From positions 62,001 to 126,000 of the forward strand of contig NZ_JAGSHX010000002.1 of the NCBI RefSeq assembly GCF_018138715.1: a stretch of DNA of 64,000 bases, in the 5' to 3' direction. Shown here piece by piece: positions 9,669 through 18,968 of the stretch. Source of the stretch: Streptomyces asiaticus (GTDB taxonomy: Bacteria > Actinomycetota > Actinomycetes > Streptomycetales > Streptomycetaceae). The notes below the pieces were generated by a model. That model ran no database searches and was not told the DNA's origin. It saw nothing but the letters and a program-made list of their open reading frames with translations. Position numbers and translations under genes: made by a program. Each line of letters starts with the position of its first letter. Within the stretch, counting starts at the first letter, position 1.

Positions 9669-10939
9669 CCGCCCACGCCACCGAACCGGCCGCCCGTAGC
9701 GGCGGCGCCCTCTCCGTACCGCCGGCCGCGTCCGTCGTCACCGGCATCGGAGTCACCGCACCGAACGGCCTGGGCACCGAAGCGTGGTGGGCGGCCGTGC
9801 TGCGCGGAGAGAGCGGTATCGGCCCGGTCACCCGCTTCGACGCCGGGCAGTACCCGGCGAAACTGGCTGGCGAGATCCGCGACTTCGCTCCGGAGCGACA
9901 CGTTCCGAGCCGCCTGCTGCCGCAGACCGATCACATGACCCGGCTGGCGCTGACCGCGGCCGACGAGGCGCTCGCCGACGCGGGCGTCGACCTCGCCGCG
10001 CTGCCCGACTACACGGCAGGCGTGGTCACCGCCGCCTCCGCGGGCGGCTTCGAGTTCGGCCAGCGCGAGCTGGAGGCGTTGTGGAGCAAGGGCGGGCAGT
10101 ACGTCAGCGCGTACCAGTCCTTCGCCTGGTTCTACGCCGTCAACACCGGCCAGATCTCCATCAGGAACGGGCTGCGCGGCCCCAGCGGGGTGCTGGTCAC
10201 CGAGCAGGCCGGCGGCCTGGACGCGGTGGCACAGGCCCGTCGGCAGATACGCAAGGGCGTACGGCTGCTGGTCACCGGCGGGGTGGACTCGTCGTTGTGT
10301 CCGTGGGGCTGGGTGGCGCACCTGGCGGGCGGCGAGCTGACCGAGGTCGCCGATCCGGCTCGGGCGTACCTGCCGTTCTCCGAGGCCGCCTCCGGTCATG
10401 TGGCCGGTGAGGGCGGTGCGCTGCTGGTACTGGAGGCCGCCGATGCCGCCGAGGCCCGCGGTGCCCGGACGTACGGCACCGTCGCGGGTTACGCCGCCAC
10501 CTTCGACCCGGCCCGGGGTTCGGATGGTGCGCCGCGGCTGCGGGCCGCCGCGGAACAGGCGCTGGATGAGGCCGGTCTGACCCCGGCCGATGTGGACGTG
10601 GTCTTCGCCGACGCGGCCGGGCGCAGGGACGCCGACCGGGCGGAGGCCGGGGCCGTCGCCGGGATCTTCGGGGAGTACGGGGTTCCGGTGACGGCGCCGA
10701 AGACCATGACGGGGCGGCTCGCGGCGGGGGGCGCCGCCCTGGATCTGGCAGCGGCCCTGCTGACGCTGCGCGACCAGGTGATCCCGCCGACTGCGCATGT
10801 GACCGCGCCGGCCGGGGACTGCCCGATCGACCTGGTCACCGAGGCCCGTCGGCCGGCCGACGGGGTGCGCGCGGCCCTGGTGCTGGCCCGGGGCCGGGGC
10901 GGTTTCAACTCGGCCATGGTTGTGCGCACCGTCGGCTGA
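9665..10939 (+). CDS. type II PKS chain-length factor (KS-beta)
   Basis: This is a 424-residue ketosynthase homologue in which the nucleophilic Cys is replaced by Gln181 ([10 protein letters not shown]), the signature of a chain-length factor. It overlaps KS-alpha by four bases and should be made in equal amounts for the heterodimer. The typical aromatic-PKS residues around the site argue for a polycyclic aromatic product rather than a fatty-acid or reducing polyene system. Product chain length cannot be read by eye. Confidence 0.95.
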   Translation: MTAHATEPAARSGGALSVPPAASVVTGIGVTAPNGLGTEAWWAAVLRGESGIGPVTRFDAGQYPAKLAGEIRDFAPERHVPSRLLPQTDHMTRLALTAADEALADAGVDLAALPDYTAGVVTAASAGGFEFGQRELEALWSKGGQYVSAYQSFAWFYAVNTGQISIRNGLRGPSGVLVTEQAGGLDAVAQARRQIRKGVRLLVTGGVDSSLCPWGWVAHLAGGELTEVADPARAYLPFSEAASGHVAGEGGALLVLEAADAAEARGARTYGTVAGYAATFDPARGSDGAPRLRAAAEQALDEAGLTPADVDVVFADAAGRRDADRAEAGAVAGIFGEYGVPVTAPKTMTGRLAAGGAALDLAAALLTLRDQVIPPTAHVTAPAGDCPIDLVTEARRPADGVRAALVLARGRGGFNSAMVVRTVG

Positions 10940-11069
10940 GCCATCGGGCCAAGCCGCCGCTCCCGTCCCTCGCCTCCCGGCCGTGCCACGTGCCGGGGCC
11001 GCGGCAGCCCGCCGCCGCCCCGGCGCACGGACCGCCGGCTGGACCAGACTTCCAGAGCCAGGAGGACCG

Positions 11070-11573
11070 TTGCTCACCGTCGATCCCGCGGACTTCGCCC
11101 GCACCATGGCCCATGTGCCCACTCCGGTCACCGTCGTGACCACGGTGGACCCGAGCGGGCGTCGCTGGGGCTTCACCGCCAGTTCGTTCAGTTCGCTCTC
11201 GCTCGACCCGACGCTGGTGCTGGTGTGTCCGGCCAAGTCGGCCTCCTGCCACGACGCCTTCGTCGCCGCCGACCGGTTCATGGTGAACGTACTGGCCTCG
11301 GGCCAGGCCGACATCGCCGCCGTGTTCGCCCGATCGGGCGCGGACAAGTTCACCAACAGCCCCATGGAGCCCTGTGAGTCGGGGCTTCCCGGGCTGTCGG
11401 ATGCAACCGCGCGGCTCGCTTGCCGTCTGCACGAGGTCTTGGACGGCGGCGACCACAGCATCCTGATCGGCCGCGTGGAGGCGGTCTCGGTGGGCGGCGC
11501 CGAGCCGCTGGTGTACTACAACCGCCTCTTCACCCGGCCCGGGGGCAGTCCCGCTCTGGCGTCCTCAGCATGA
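11070..11573 (+). CDS. flavin reductase (NADH:FMN/FAD, two-component monooxygenase partner)
   Basis: This is a 167-residue flavin-reductase-like split-barrel protein. TPVTVVTTVDPSGRRWGFTASSFSSLSLDP is the conserved N-terminal block (about 13-42) and SILIGRVEAV precedes the end. A TTG start at 11070 is chosen because AGGAGG sits 6 bases upstream; the longer reading has no ribosome binding site. Proteins of this size (ActVB/HpaC type) supply reduced flavin to a separate oxygenase. The partner oxygenase is not obvious here and may lie outside the window. Confidence 0.9.
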   Translation: MLTVDPADFARTMAHVPTPVTVVTTVDPSGRRWGFTASSFSSLSLDPTLVLVCPAKSASCHDAFVAADRFMVNVLASGQADIAAVFARSGADKFTNSPMEPCESGLPGLSDATARLACRLHEVLDGGDHSILIGRVEAVSVGGAEPLVYYNRLFTRPGGSPALASSA

Positions 11574-11597
11574 CCGACACCAACCAGGAGAAGAGAA

Positions 11598-12521
11598 GTG
11601 ACCCTTCGTTCCCCCGTCATGGCCGAACCGCATCTGCGTGAGGTCGCCGAGGACGTGTACGCCTACATCCAGCCCGATGGCGGCTGGTGCCTGAACAATG
11701 CGGGCCTGATCACCTCGGGCGGGCGGTCGGCACTGATCGATACCGCTGCCACCGAGGCACGGACCAGGGCCCTGCGGGAGGCGGTGGCAGCGATCACCAC
11801 GCGCGCCCCGCGGTTCGTGGTCAACACCCACCCGCACGGCGACCACACCTTCGGGAACCGGTTCTTCGCCGACGAGGCGGTGATCGTCTCGCACGAGGGC
11901 ACCCGTGCCGAGATGGACCTCGCACAGCTGCATTTGACCGGCCTGTGGCCGGAGGTGTGCTGGGGCGACGTCAGCGTGGAGCTGCCGTCGCTGACCTACC
12001 GGGGCGTGCTCACCCTGCACCTGGGCGACACCCAGGCGGAATTGATGCACTTGGGCACCGCCCACACCCGCAACGACACGGTGGTGTGGCTGCCGCGCCA
12101 GCGGGTGCTGTTCACCGGCGACGTGGTGATGTCGGGTGCCACCCCCTTCTGCCTCACCGGATCGATCTCCGGCTCTCTCGATGTGATCGGACACCTGCGG
12201 TCCCTGAACCCCGAGTCCGTCGTCTCGGGACACGGGCCGGTCGGCGGTGCGGAGTTGCTCGACGAGACCGCCGGCTACCTTCGATACGTCCAGCGCCTGG
12301 CAGCCGACGGCACCGCCGCTGGGCTGACTCCGCTGGAGGTGGCACGGGAGGCCGGCGCCGGCCCCTACGCCGGCCTGCTCGACAGCGAACGGCTGGTGCC
12401 CAACCTGCACCGGGCTTATGCCGAGGCCGGCGGAGCCGAGCCCGGTCACTGGATGGACATCGAGGAGCTGTTTTCCGAGATGGTCGCCTTCCACGGTGGC
12501 CTTCCTGCCTGCGGGGCCTGA
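11598..12521 (+). CDS. metallo-beta-lactamase-fold hydrolase, possible polyketide cyclase/thioesterase
   Basis: The 307-residue protein carries a full metal set: THPHGDHTFGN (His78, His80, Asp82, His83), His156, Asp175 in FTGD, and His212 in SGHGP. The start is GTG 11598 behind AGGAGAAGAG. In the actinorhodin pathway ActIV, a ring cyclase/thioesterase, has this fold, so the same role is a reasonable inference between a flavin reductase and an ABM monooxygenase. A generic lactonase or glyoxalase II-like role is not excluded. Confidence 0.85.
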   Translation: MTLRSPVMAEPHLREVAEDVYAYIQPDGGWCLNNAGLITSGGRSALIDTAATEARTRALREAVAAITTRAPRFVVNTHPHGDHTFGNRFFADEAVIVSHEGTRAEMDLAQLHLTGLWPEVCWGDVSVELPSLTYRGVLTLHLGDTQAELMHLGTAHTRNDTVVWLPRQRVLFTGDVVMSGATPFCLTGSISGSLDVIGHLRSLNPESVVSGHGPVGGAELLDETAGYLRYVQRLAADGTAAGLTPLEVAREAGAGPYAGLLDSERLVPNLHRAYAEAGGAEPGHWMDIEELFSEMVAFHGGLPACGA

Positions 12522-12560
12522 CCCGTGCCCCGTACGGACATGTATCAGGAGGGGAACGCT

Positions 12561-13244
12561 GTGGTACTTCTCAATCCCGGCAACGGTCATATCACAGCCA
12601 TCGACTGGTTGACCTTGGACGAGCAGGACTGGGACGGTCAGCAAAAACTGCTCGGCCTCGTTCGCAAGAGCGTCGACGAGGTCGGCCACCCGGGCTGGGT
12701 GTCCTCCTCGCTGCACGCGGCACAAACCCGGGCCGGCGTCGCCTGCTTCACGCAGCGGCGCACCGTCGCGGACCTGCGCGCCCACTGCGACGGCCCGGCC
12801 CACCAGGACGAGCTGCTCCGGCTGGGTGGCCTGGCCACGGGAAACCGGCTGCTGGTCGCCGAGCTGGTGTCCGTGCAGCACGCTCCGGCCGTCGGCGGAG
12901 GCGTGGACATCACACCCACCCGCGACGACTGGACGTCCGTCGCGATCCAGTGGGTGGCACCGGAGGATCAGGACGCGCTGGTCGCTGAGCTGACCTGGCC
13001 CCGGGACGAGTGGGTCCATCTGCTGCCCGGCTACCGATCGCACAGTGTGCTGCTTGGCCTGGACGGCACGTTCGTGATCAATTACGCGCAGTGGGAGAGC
13101 GAGCAGGCCTACTGGGCCTTCCACGACGTGCCGGAGCACGAGTGGCCGCTGAACGTACGCGAGTCCCGCGACCGGGCCCGGAAGCTGACCAGGTCCTGGG
13201 AGTACAACACCTTCCGGGTCGTCCACTCACGCTCCGCGGACTGA
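12561..13244 (+). CDS. tandem ABM-domain monooxygenase-like protein
   Basis: The 227-residue protein has two antibiotic-biosynthesis-monooxygenase-like halves. HPGWVSSSLHAAQTRAGVACFTQ is in the first and LPGYRSHSVLLGLDGTFVINYAQW, followed by AYWAFHD, is in the second. The ABM fold (ActVA-ORF6, TcmH) oxidises anthrones to quinones without cofactor. GTG 12561 is preferred because AGGAGGGG precedes it by about 6 bases; a GTG at 12525 would add 12 residues. It lies 39 bp after the hydrolase and is probably a tailoring oxygenase. Confidence 0.75.
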   Translation: MVLLNPGNGHITAIDWLTLDEQDWDGQQKLLGLVRKSVDEVGHPGWVSSSLHAAQTRAGVACFTQRRTVADLRAHCDGPAHQDELLRLGGLATGNRLLVAELVSVQHAPAVGGGVDITPTRDDWTSVAIQWVAPEDQDALVAELTWPRDEWVHLLPGYRSHSVLLGLDGTFVINYAQWESEQAYWAFHDVPEHEWPLNVRESRDRARKLTRSWEYNTFRVVHSRSAD

Positions 13245-13330
13245 GAGTCCCAGCCGTCGGTGACCCGCCGCGGCACGCTGATCTGACTTGTTTTCTCACC
13301 TTTGAAGAAATCACGAGTGGGGGTCAAGAG

Positions 13331-14239
13331 ATGAGTTCACCGACATCCAAAGGAAGCCGCACGGCCGTCGCCGTCGAGACGTGCGTGGGTGCGGACTGCG
13401 CCAGCCGCCAGTCAGCCGGGCAGGCCGCACGACCCGCTGCTGTGAACCACCGGCTGTGCCCGACCTGCCTGGAACAGCTCTCCACGGAATTGCGCCGACT
13501 GCCTGAGCTGTACGAGGCCTGCGGTCGACAGCTCGACGGCGGCTCCCGGGACAGGACCCGCCCCAAGACGTCCGGTGGCCCTCCGCGCAGCATGCCTTTC
13601 AACGTCCAGGCGGCCGAGGCACGGGCCGCGATCATGGGGGTTCTCGGCTCCTGGGCGGGCGTCGTCGTCAAGGAGCGCGATGTGCCCGCGCCCCGGCGGG
13701 CGGTGCTGCCACTGCGGGTTTTCCTCGGCCGGCACCTCGACTGGCTCACCGCGCACGAGGCCGCGGGCGAGTTCTCCGGCGAGATGGCCCGGCTGGCCCG
13801 CCGCGCCCGTCGAGTGGTGGATCCCGACGTGCGCCACCAGCTGCCGATCGGCGAGTGCGTGGAGTTCGGCTGTCCGGGATCGCTGACCGCGGTCGTGAGG
13901 CCGGGACAGCTGAAGCTGCCCGCGGTGATCCGCTGCGACCACGACTCGGCGCACCGATGGCTGGGCCACGAGTGGCTCCAGCTCAGCCGTCGGCTCGAAG
14001 GCGCGGCATCCGCCGCAGGCACAGCCCCCCGACAGCCCGCTGCGGTGGAGGCGAAACCTGTACGGTGGGTGACCGCGGCCGACATCGCCCGCCTCTGGGG
14101 CATCTCCACCGGTAGCGTGTACCGCCACGCGAGCGAGGCCAACTGGCGCCGCCACAGTCGGCAGGGACGTACGTACTACCACGGCGCGGATGTCATGGGG
14201 ACGCTCAGCAAGCGCGGTACCGCCACCGCCGGCGCGTGA
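13331..14239 (+). CDS. zinc-ribbon plus HTH protein (OvmZ-like), possible regulator
   Basis: The 302-residue protein begins with cysteine-rich segments (CVGADC near 20 and CPTC near 45), has a second pair (CVEFGC, CDHD) near 180-205, and ends with a helix-turn-helix (VTAADIARLWGISTGSVYRH, about 250-270). The layout resembles Streptomyces proteins annotated OvmZ beside the oviedomycin type II PKS genes; I name that from memory of the family and the similarity is unverified. It is the last gene of the block and is followed by a strong terminator. A DNA-binding regulatory role is inferred. Confidence 0.6.
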   Translation: MSSPTSKGSRTAVAVETCVGADCASRQSAGQAARPAAVNHRLCPTCLEQLSTELRRLPELYEACGRQLDGGSRDRTRPKTSGGPPRSMPFNVQAAEARAAIMGVLGSWAGVVVKERDVPAPRRAVLPLRVFLGRHLDWLTAHEAAGEFSGEMARLARRARRVVDPDVRHQLPIGECVEFGCPGSLTAVVRPGQLKLPAVIRCDHDSAHRWLGHEWLQLSRRLEGAASAAGTAPRQPAAVEAKPVRWVTAADIARLWGISTGSVYRHASEANWRRHSRQGRTYYHGADVMGTLSKRGTATAGA

Positions 14240-14284
14240 AACTGCAGTCAACCGTGCCGCGCCTCCCTTCCACGGGGGCGGCTG

Positions 14285-14315
14285 CCAGGTCCGGCGGGCG
14301 GACCGCCGGACCTGG
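14285..14315 (+). terminator. intrinsic-type terminator hairpin
   Basis: A perfect 13-bp stem (14285-14297 with 14303-14315) with a 5-base loop lies 46 bp after the stop of the HTH protein. It marks the right end of the biosynthetic block. Confidence 0.75.
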
Positions 14316-14350
14316 AGAAACTGGGAACATCGCGAGCGCGACCGGCTGGT

Positions 14351-14900
14351 TCAGGCCGCTCGCAGGGTCTTTCGGTACCAGTGCGCCGCGCGCCGGAACG
14401 TGATGTCGAAACCGTCGCCGGGATCACGGCTGAGGTCGGACCAGAGCGGGCCGCTGTCGAAAAAGTGGTCGGTCGTCAGCATGTCGAGTACGGCCCGCGA
14501 CCGGCCGTACTCCGCGAGGATCGCCCGGGCCTGTTCGACGGTGAGCTCCCTTTGCGGCCAGGGGGTCTCGGTGCAATCGGCGACGGCCCGCAGTATGGCG
14601 TTCGCGGTGGCGGGCGTCGGGTGGGCGGCGTGATATATGGACGCGGTCAGGGCGGAGACAGGTGCGAGCGCGGTGGCCACCATCAGTCCGGCCAAATCCT
14701 GCACGGCGATCACCGACATGAGGGAGGGCCAGCCCGCCACCGTGCCGGGCAGGCCAGGCCGCCCAGGATCCGGGCCAGGCCCGGGCCCACCCAGGCGTCC
14801 CCCTCCCCGTAGATCAGATGGGGCCGCAGGACAATGCCGCCCGCGGAGAGGACGGCGTCCTCGGCGACGGCCCGAGTGCGTGACGTGGGTGATCCCGGTT
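14351..14900 (-). pseudogene. NAD-dependent epimerase/dehydratase remnant, truncated and frameshifted
   Basis: The minus strand encodes the C-terminal half of an NAD(P)-dependent sugar epimerase/dehydratase-like protein. ILRPHLIYGEGD-type sequence (here IVLRPHLIYGEGDAWVGPGL) is read near 14860-14790, then the frame shifts near 14745 into PSLMSVIAVQDLAGLMVAT, which runs to the stop at 14351. The N-terminal Rossmann half is missing at the left end of the IS3 element. It may once have belonged to the sugar pathway of the neighbouring cluster. Confidence 0.65.
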
Positions 14901-15782
14901 TGCGGGTGAGTTCTTCGGTGAGGTTCCCCCGCTGTATGGGGGTGGCTGACTAGCTGGTCAGGGCGGGTTGACGTGGTTTCAGGTTCACTTGTTCGGCCGT
15001 TGCCTGGCTGGCGTAATGCTTCTCCTCGTACTCGATCGGGCTGAGGTAGCCGAGCCGTTTCTGGATGCGGCGGGGGTTGTAGAAGCCGTCGATGTACTCG
15101 AAGAGCGTGAGGTTCGCTTCGGCTCTGGTGGCGAAGACGCGGCCGCGGATGCACTCGATTTTGATGATCATCCACAGGTTCTCCGCCAGGGCGTTGGTGT
15201 GTCCTGAAGGTGATTGTGAGGTCCAGGTGTAGAAGACGGGAACGAACAATCACCGTGCTGTTGTGGAGATGAGGGTAGGTCCTTCGACATCGGCATGCAG
15301 GTGCAGGTGTCAAACCACCATGAGCTGCTGCGGTGAATGAGCCGTGGTGGTGAGCGTCATGGAAAAGCCGCACTGGATGCGGCAGGTGTGGGCTGAGAAG
15401 GCGAACGTGAGTGAACCGCTGATGACGTGTCGTAAAGCTTAGACGACATCGAAACCAGGGTCTCAATGCTGTCCTGGGATAAGCCAGACGGGTGCCTGTC
15501 TATTGGTCTGGCGGTGTCCGGCATGAAGGTGGCGCGAGCTCAGTCCGGGCTTCACAACGGAACAGGAGAACTCCTAGACGCGAAACGGCAATCCACGGGT
15601 TGACGTGGAGAGCGGGAGGGAGAGACGCAAGTGGTGAAGAACCGCGAGTGTCTGAGTACCGGTCGCGCGTCGGGAGGGCGGAACGTCCCGTAGTAGTGAC
15701 GAGACCTCTGTAATAGAGGTGGAGCGAAGGGGGCGTGTTGTTGAGTGTCGATCGACGATCAACCAGAGATGGGAGGAGTCGG

Positions 15783-17059
15783 ATGGTCGAGACAAGGTCA
15801 GCGGGCAAGCCGTTTGATATTCCGAAGATGCTGATCTGGGATGCGTACCTGAAGGTCAAGGCCAACAGGGGAGCAGCTGGAGTGGATGGGCAGTCGTTGA
15901 CGGAGTTTGAGCAGGATGAAAAGAACAACCTGTACAAGCTGTGGAATCGCCTCGCCTCGGGAAGCTATTTCCCTCCACCCGTGAGAGCGGTGGATATTCC
16001 CAAGTCCGGCGGCGGAACTCGGAGCCTTGGGGTTCCGGCCGTGGCCGACAGGATTGCTCAGACGGCGGCGGCCATGATGCTGGAGCCTGATGTGGAGCGC
16101 ATGTTTCATCAGGACTCATATGGCTACCGTCCAAGGCGGTCCGCGCTGGACGCGGCAGAGACGTGCAAGCAGCGGTGCTGGAGGTATCCATGGGTGATCG
16201 ACCTTGACATCCAGGGGTTCTTCGACAACGTTCCGCACGGCCCTATCGTTGCGGCAGTGGAAAAGCACACTAATCTCCCGTGGGTGCTGCTGTACGTAAA
16301 ACGGTGGCTAGTCGCCCCGGTGCAGCAGCCCGACGGCACGCTCGTCGGGCGGGAAAGAGGAACTCCTCAAGGTTCTTCCATCTCGCCGTTGTTGTCGAAC
16401 CTGTTTATGCACTACGCGTTCGATGCGTGGCTGAGTCGGGAGTACCCGGCAATCAGGTTCGAGCGGTACTGCGATGATGCTGTGGTTCACTGCGCCAGCC
16501 TGAAGCAGGCGCACTTTGTCCGCGATGTCATCGAGCGCAGGTTGCTGCAGTTCGGATTGCGTCTTCACCCGGAGAAAACGAGGATCGTGTACTGCCAGCA
16601 GGAAGGCCGTGAAAGGGATTTCCCGGTTACGGAGTTCACCTTCTGGGGTTCACTTTCTGTCCCCGGGCCGCTCGCTTGCGGGACGGGAGACTCAAGACAG
16701 GTTTCCTTCCAGCAGTGAGTAAGGCAGCCATGAAGTCGATGGCGAAGACTATCCGGCGCTGGCAACTGGGCCGCTGTACCGAGCTGAGCTTTCGGGAGAT
16801 CGCTGCGATGATCAACCCCATCGTGGCGGGATGGATCAACTACTATGGGCGCTTCTACAAGTCCAGGTTGATCAGATTTCTGGAACAGCAGATCAACCCG
16901 TTTCTAGTGAAATGGGCCCAGAGGAAGTACAAACGGTATCGTCGTGCCTCAAGGAAGGCCCGGAGGAAGCTGGCTGAGATCGCCTCAGTTTTCCCGGGCA
17001 TGTTTGCTCACTGGAAGCACGGTGCGCTGCCTACTGGTTCAACAATGGGAGCCGTGTGA
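15783..17059 (+). pseudogene. ltrA: group II intron reverse transcriptase/maturase, one-base frameshift
   Basis: ATG 15783 follows GGGAGGAG. The RT domain shows GAAGVDGQSL, DLDIQGFFDNVPH, GTPQGSSISPLLSNL and the catalytic loop as YCDD instead of the common YADD. Near 16645 the frame breaks: TTCTGGGG where TTCCTGGGG would keep EFTFLGFTF. The rest (RLKTGFLPAVSKAAMKSMAKTIRRW, GWINYYGRFYKS, 16676-17059) is the maturase domain. No endonuclease domain follows. One missing base means either a recent pseudogene or a sequencing error. Confidence 0.85.
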
Positions 17060-17121
17060 GTCGCGAGGTTCACGCACGGTTCTGAGAGCAGCGGCGGGTG
17101 AGATTCCCGCCGCCGACTCAC
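17049..17121 (+). ncRNA. group II intron domains V and VI
   Basis: A 34-nt hairpin at 17049-17082 begins GAGCCGTGTGAG and ends GCACGGTTC, the domain V pattern. A GC-rich hairpin at 17090-17115 (GCGGCGGG...CCCGCCGC), containing the candidate branch-point A, is domain VI. The domain V core overlaps the last codons of the maturase gene. Confidence 0.8.
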
Positions 17122-17572
17122 CTCGAACGAGTCGCCGACCGAGCCCATGGACGCCTGGATACCGGCCCTGACCAGGCGTGTTGTGAGCTTCACGGACGTG
17201 TATTGACAGCCGTGGTCGGCATGGTGAATGAGCTCACCGGGGGCGACTTCGCGGCTGGCCAGGGCATACTCCAGCGTGGTCAGGACCAGGTCGGCGTCTG
17301 CGCGGGCGGAGGTTTCCCAGGCCACCACCCGGCGGGAGAACGCGTCTCGGATCGCGGACAGCCACAGCGGGCCCTCCTCGGTCGCGATCACGGTCAGGTC
17401 CGTGACCCACAGCCGGTTCGGCACATTCGCGGTGAAGTCGCGTTGCACATGCGGACCGCACGCTCACGCAACTCCAGCGGGTATTTCCTCGGGGCAGGCA
17501 TCGTCTGGGCTCCTCTCGTGAGATCCATCTGACCCTCTGCCACCCCTCCCCGCATCTCGGGGGAACCTCACC

Positions 17573-17750
17573 CCCTGGACGTCGCCGCTCAGGCGGGAGA
17601 CCAGGGCGCCGGGGCGTGCCGCGCTGAAGAAGGCGTCGGACTGGCCTTGGAGGTGCTGGAAGAGGTCACAGCGCAGACGTACCGTCACATCCTCGGCGAG
17701 CCCGACCACGAGCCAGCGTTCGCCCAACGCGGCGCCGACGGCCAGCAGCC
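17573..17750 (-). pseudogene. ABC transporter transmembrane-domain fragment
   Basis: The minus strand reads VGAALGERWLVVGLAEDVTV, then LRCDLFQHLQGQSDAFFSAARPGALVSRLSGDVQG, before hitting the IS3 terminus. This is the LxxHL...FF...GxLxSRL core of exporter-type ABC transmembrane domains (MsbA/LmrA type). Only ~55 codons remain; both ends are lost. Confidence 0.65.
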
Positions 17751-17786
17751 CTGCGGGCTGGCTTCAGGCACTTCACGGAACCGGTG

Positions 17787-18968
17787 TCAGGTCAATGGGC
17801 GCCCCGCCGTGAATACGTGTTGGATTCGGCGGAGGGCTCGCAACTCGGTCAGAGGGTTGCCGTCGAGGACGACGAGGTCGGCGCGCATGCCGGGGGTGAG
17901 GATGCCGGTGTCGGTTAGTCCGAGGGCGCGGGCGGAGTTGATGGTGGCCATGTCCAGGACTTCGGCATGGCTGAACCCGAGGGAGACGAAGAACTCAAGC
18001 ATGCCTGCGTAATCGTCGAACCGGGCTCCTGGTACGCCGGCGTCAGTTCCTGAGATGAACTGGACACCGGCTTCCCGCATATTCTGAATGACCTTGATCA
18101 AGGCGTCGGACCGTTCGGGCCCCATCTGCTCCATGAACAGACGCCAGTCCCCGGACACGCAACGGCAGACGGCCACGTCGTTCTCGACGATGCTCCGGGC
18201 GATCTCCGGGTCATAGACGATGCCGTCGGCGGTGCGCCAGGAACAATGCTCGAGGGTTCGGACGCCGGCCGCCACGCAGTGGGCGATGGTGTCGGTGCCG
18301 TGTGCGTGGGCGGCTACCCGCAGACCGTGGCGGGCGGCTTCAGCGACGATCAGGCGCAGTTGGTCGGGGGAGAATTGTGCCTCCCACATGCGTGGACCGC
18401 TGGGAGTAAGGGCCCCGCCCGACGCCATCACCTTGATCAGGTCGGCTCCGGCTTCCACGTTGCGGGTGATCTGCGCGCGAATCTCGTCGTCGGTGGTGAC
18501 CTCCCCTCCGAGGAATCCGCAGTGGCCACCGCGTGATGTTAGTGGCGTGGTGGCGGCGAGGATACGGGGGCCGGTTGCCGTCCCCGATTCGATGGAGGTG
18601 CGCAGTGTCACGGTCAGGGCATCGCGGTCACCGAGGTCCCGTATGGTCGTCACACCGGCGGCCAACATCTTTTTGGCGCGGTCCGCCATGGCGGCGGCGA
18701 GTTTGTCGGGGTGGGTGTGGGCTGCGGTGTGGATCGGGTCGGGGCCTGCGTCGAAGGCGAGGTGAACGTGGCAGTCGATCAGCCCGGGCATTATTGTCCC
18801 TCCGGGGCAGTGCCGTCGCGGCACGCTCTCATCCACCGATGTGTCCAGCTCGGCCGCGGTACCTACAGCGCTGATCACGCCATTGTCCACGAGCACGGCA
18901 CCATGGTCGATCACCTGGTCCGCAGGCCCGCAGATGACGTGGTCAGCGCTGATCAATACCTTGTTCAT
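17787..18968 (-). CDS. metal-dependent amidohydrolase (imidazolonepropionase/prolidase-like)
   Basis: This is a 393-residue amidohydrolase-superfamily enzyme. DCHVHLAFD near 66-74 gives the HxH pair, LIKVMASGG near 180 contains the probable carboxylated Lys, AHAHG near 223 supplies further metal His, and FISGTDAGVPG near 312 holds the catalytic Asp. ATG 18968 follows GAAGGACAACC. It overlaps the end of the upstream membrane-protein gene by 26 bp, so it belongs to the XRE/ImmA/membrane cassette operon. Substrates in this family range from hydantoins to dipeptides; none can be assigned. Confidence 0.88.
   Translation of the reverse strand: MNKVLISADHVICGPADQVIDHGAVLVDNGVISAVGTAAELDTSVDESVPRRHCPGGTIMPGLIDCHVHLAFDAGPDPIHTAAHTHPDKLAAAMADRAKKMLAAGVTTIRDLGDRDALTVTLRTSIESGTATGPRILAATTPLTSRGGHCGFLGGEVTTDDEIRAQITRNVEAGADLIKVMASGGALTPSGPRMWEAQFSPDQLRLIVAEAARHGLRVAAHAHGTDTIAHCVAAGVRTLEHCSWRTADGIVYDPEIARSIVENDVAVCRCVSGDWRLFMEQMGPERSDALIKVIQNMREAGVQFISGTDAGVPGARFDDYAGMLEFFVSLGFSHAEVLDMATINSARALGLTDTGILTPGMRADLVVLDGNPLTELRALRRIQHVFTAGRPLT

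Larger units (their letters stand above)
15197..17122 (+). mobile_element. group II intron inserted antisense into the IS3 transposase
   Basis: The intron starts with GTGTG (15197-15201), matching the GUGYG consensus, and ends about CACC at 17119-17122 after domains V and VI. Joining 15196 to 17123 recreates an uninterrupted transposase reading frame on the opposite strand. The intron is transcribed opposite to the transposase, so it cannot splice out of the transposase mRNA. About 1.9 kb in total with one reverse transcriptase gene. Confidence 0.85.
14950..17501 (-). pseudogene. IS3-family transposase, internally deleted and split by the intron
   Basis: The frame starts at ATG 17501 as OrfA (MPAPRKYPLELRERAVRM). 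Near 17447 it jumps directly into the OrfB integrase core (FTANVPNRLWVTDLT, then HHADHGCQYTS), so OrfA's end and OrfB's start are deleted. OrfB continues to GDSF near 17125, is interrupted by the intron, and resumes at NALAENLW near 15196, ending FYNPRRIQKRLGYLSPIEYE and a stop at 14950. Removing the intron restores GDSFDNALAENLW, the conserved DDE region. The element cannot move by itself. Confidence 0.85.
14917..17572 (-). mobile_element. IS3-family insertion sequence carrying a group II intron
   Basis: Identical 14-bp terminal inverted repeats, GGTGAGGTTCCCCC at 14917-14930 and its complement at 17559-17572, bound the element. The transposase is read on the minus strand and a plus-strand group II intron interrupts it. 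No target duplication is visible. The two flanks carry different broken genes (epimerase on the left, ABC transporter on the right), so a deletion or recombination accompanied or followed insertion. Confidence 0.8.

Noticed and set aside
9548..11461. 637-residue minus-strand frame opposite the ketosynthase genes
   Set aside because: It is a shadow of KS-beta and the flavin reductase with no start signal or domain.
11565..13226. 553-residue minus-strand frame
   Set aside because: It is antisense to the clearly functional MBL-fold and ABM genes.
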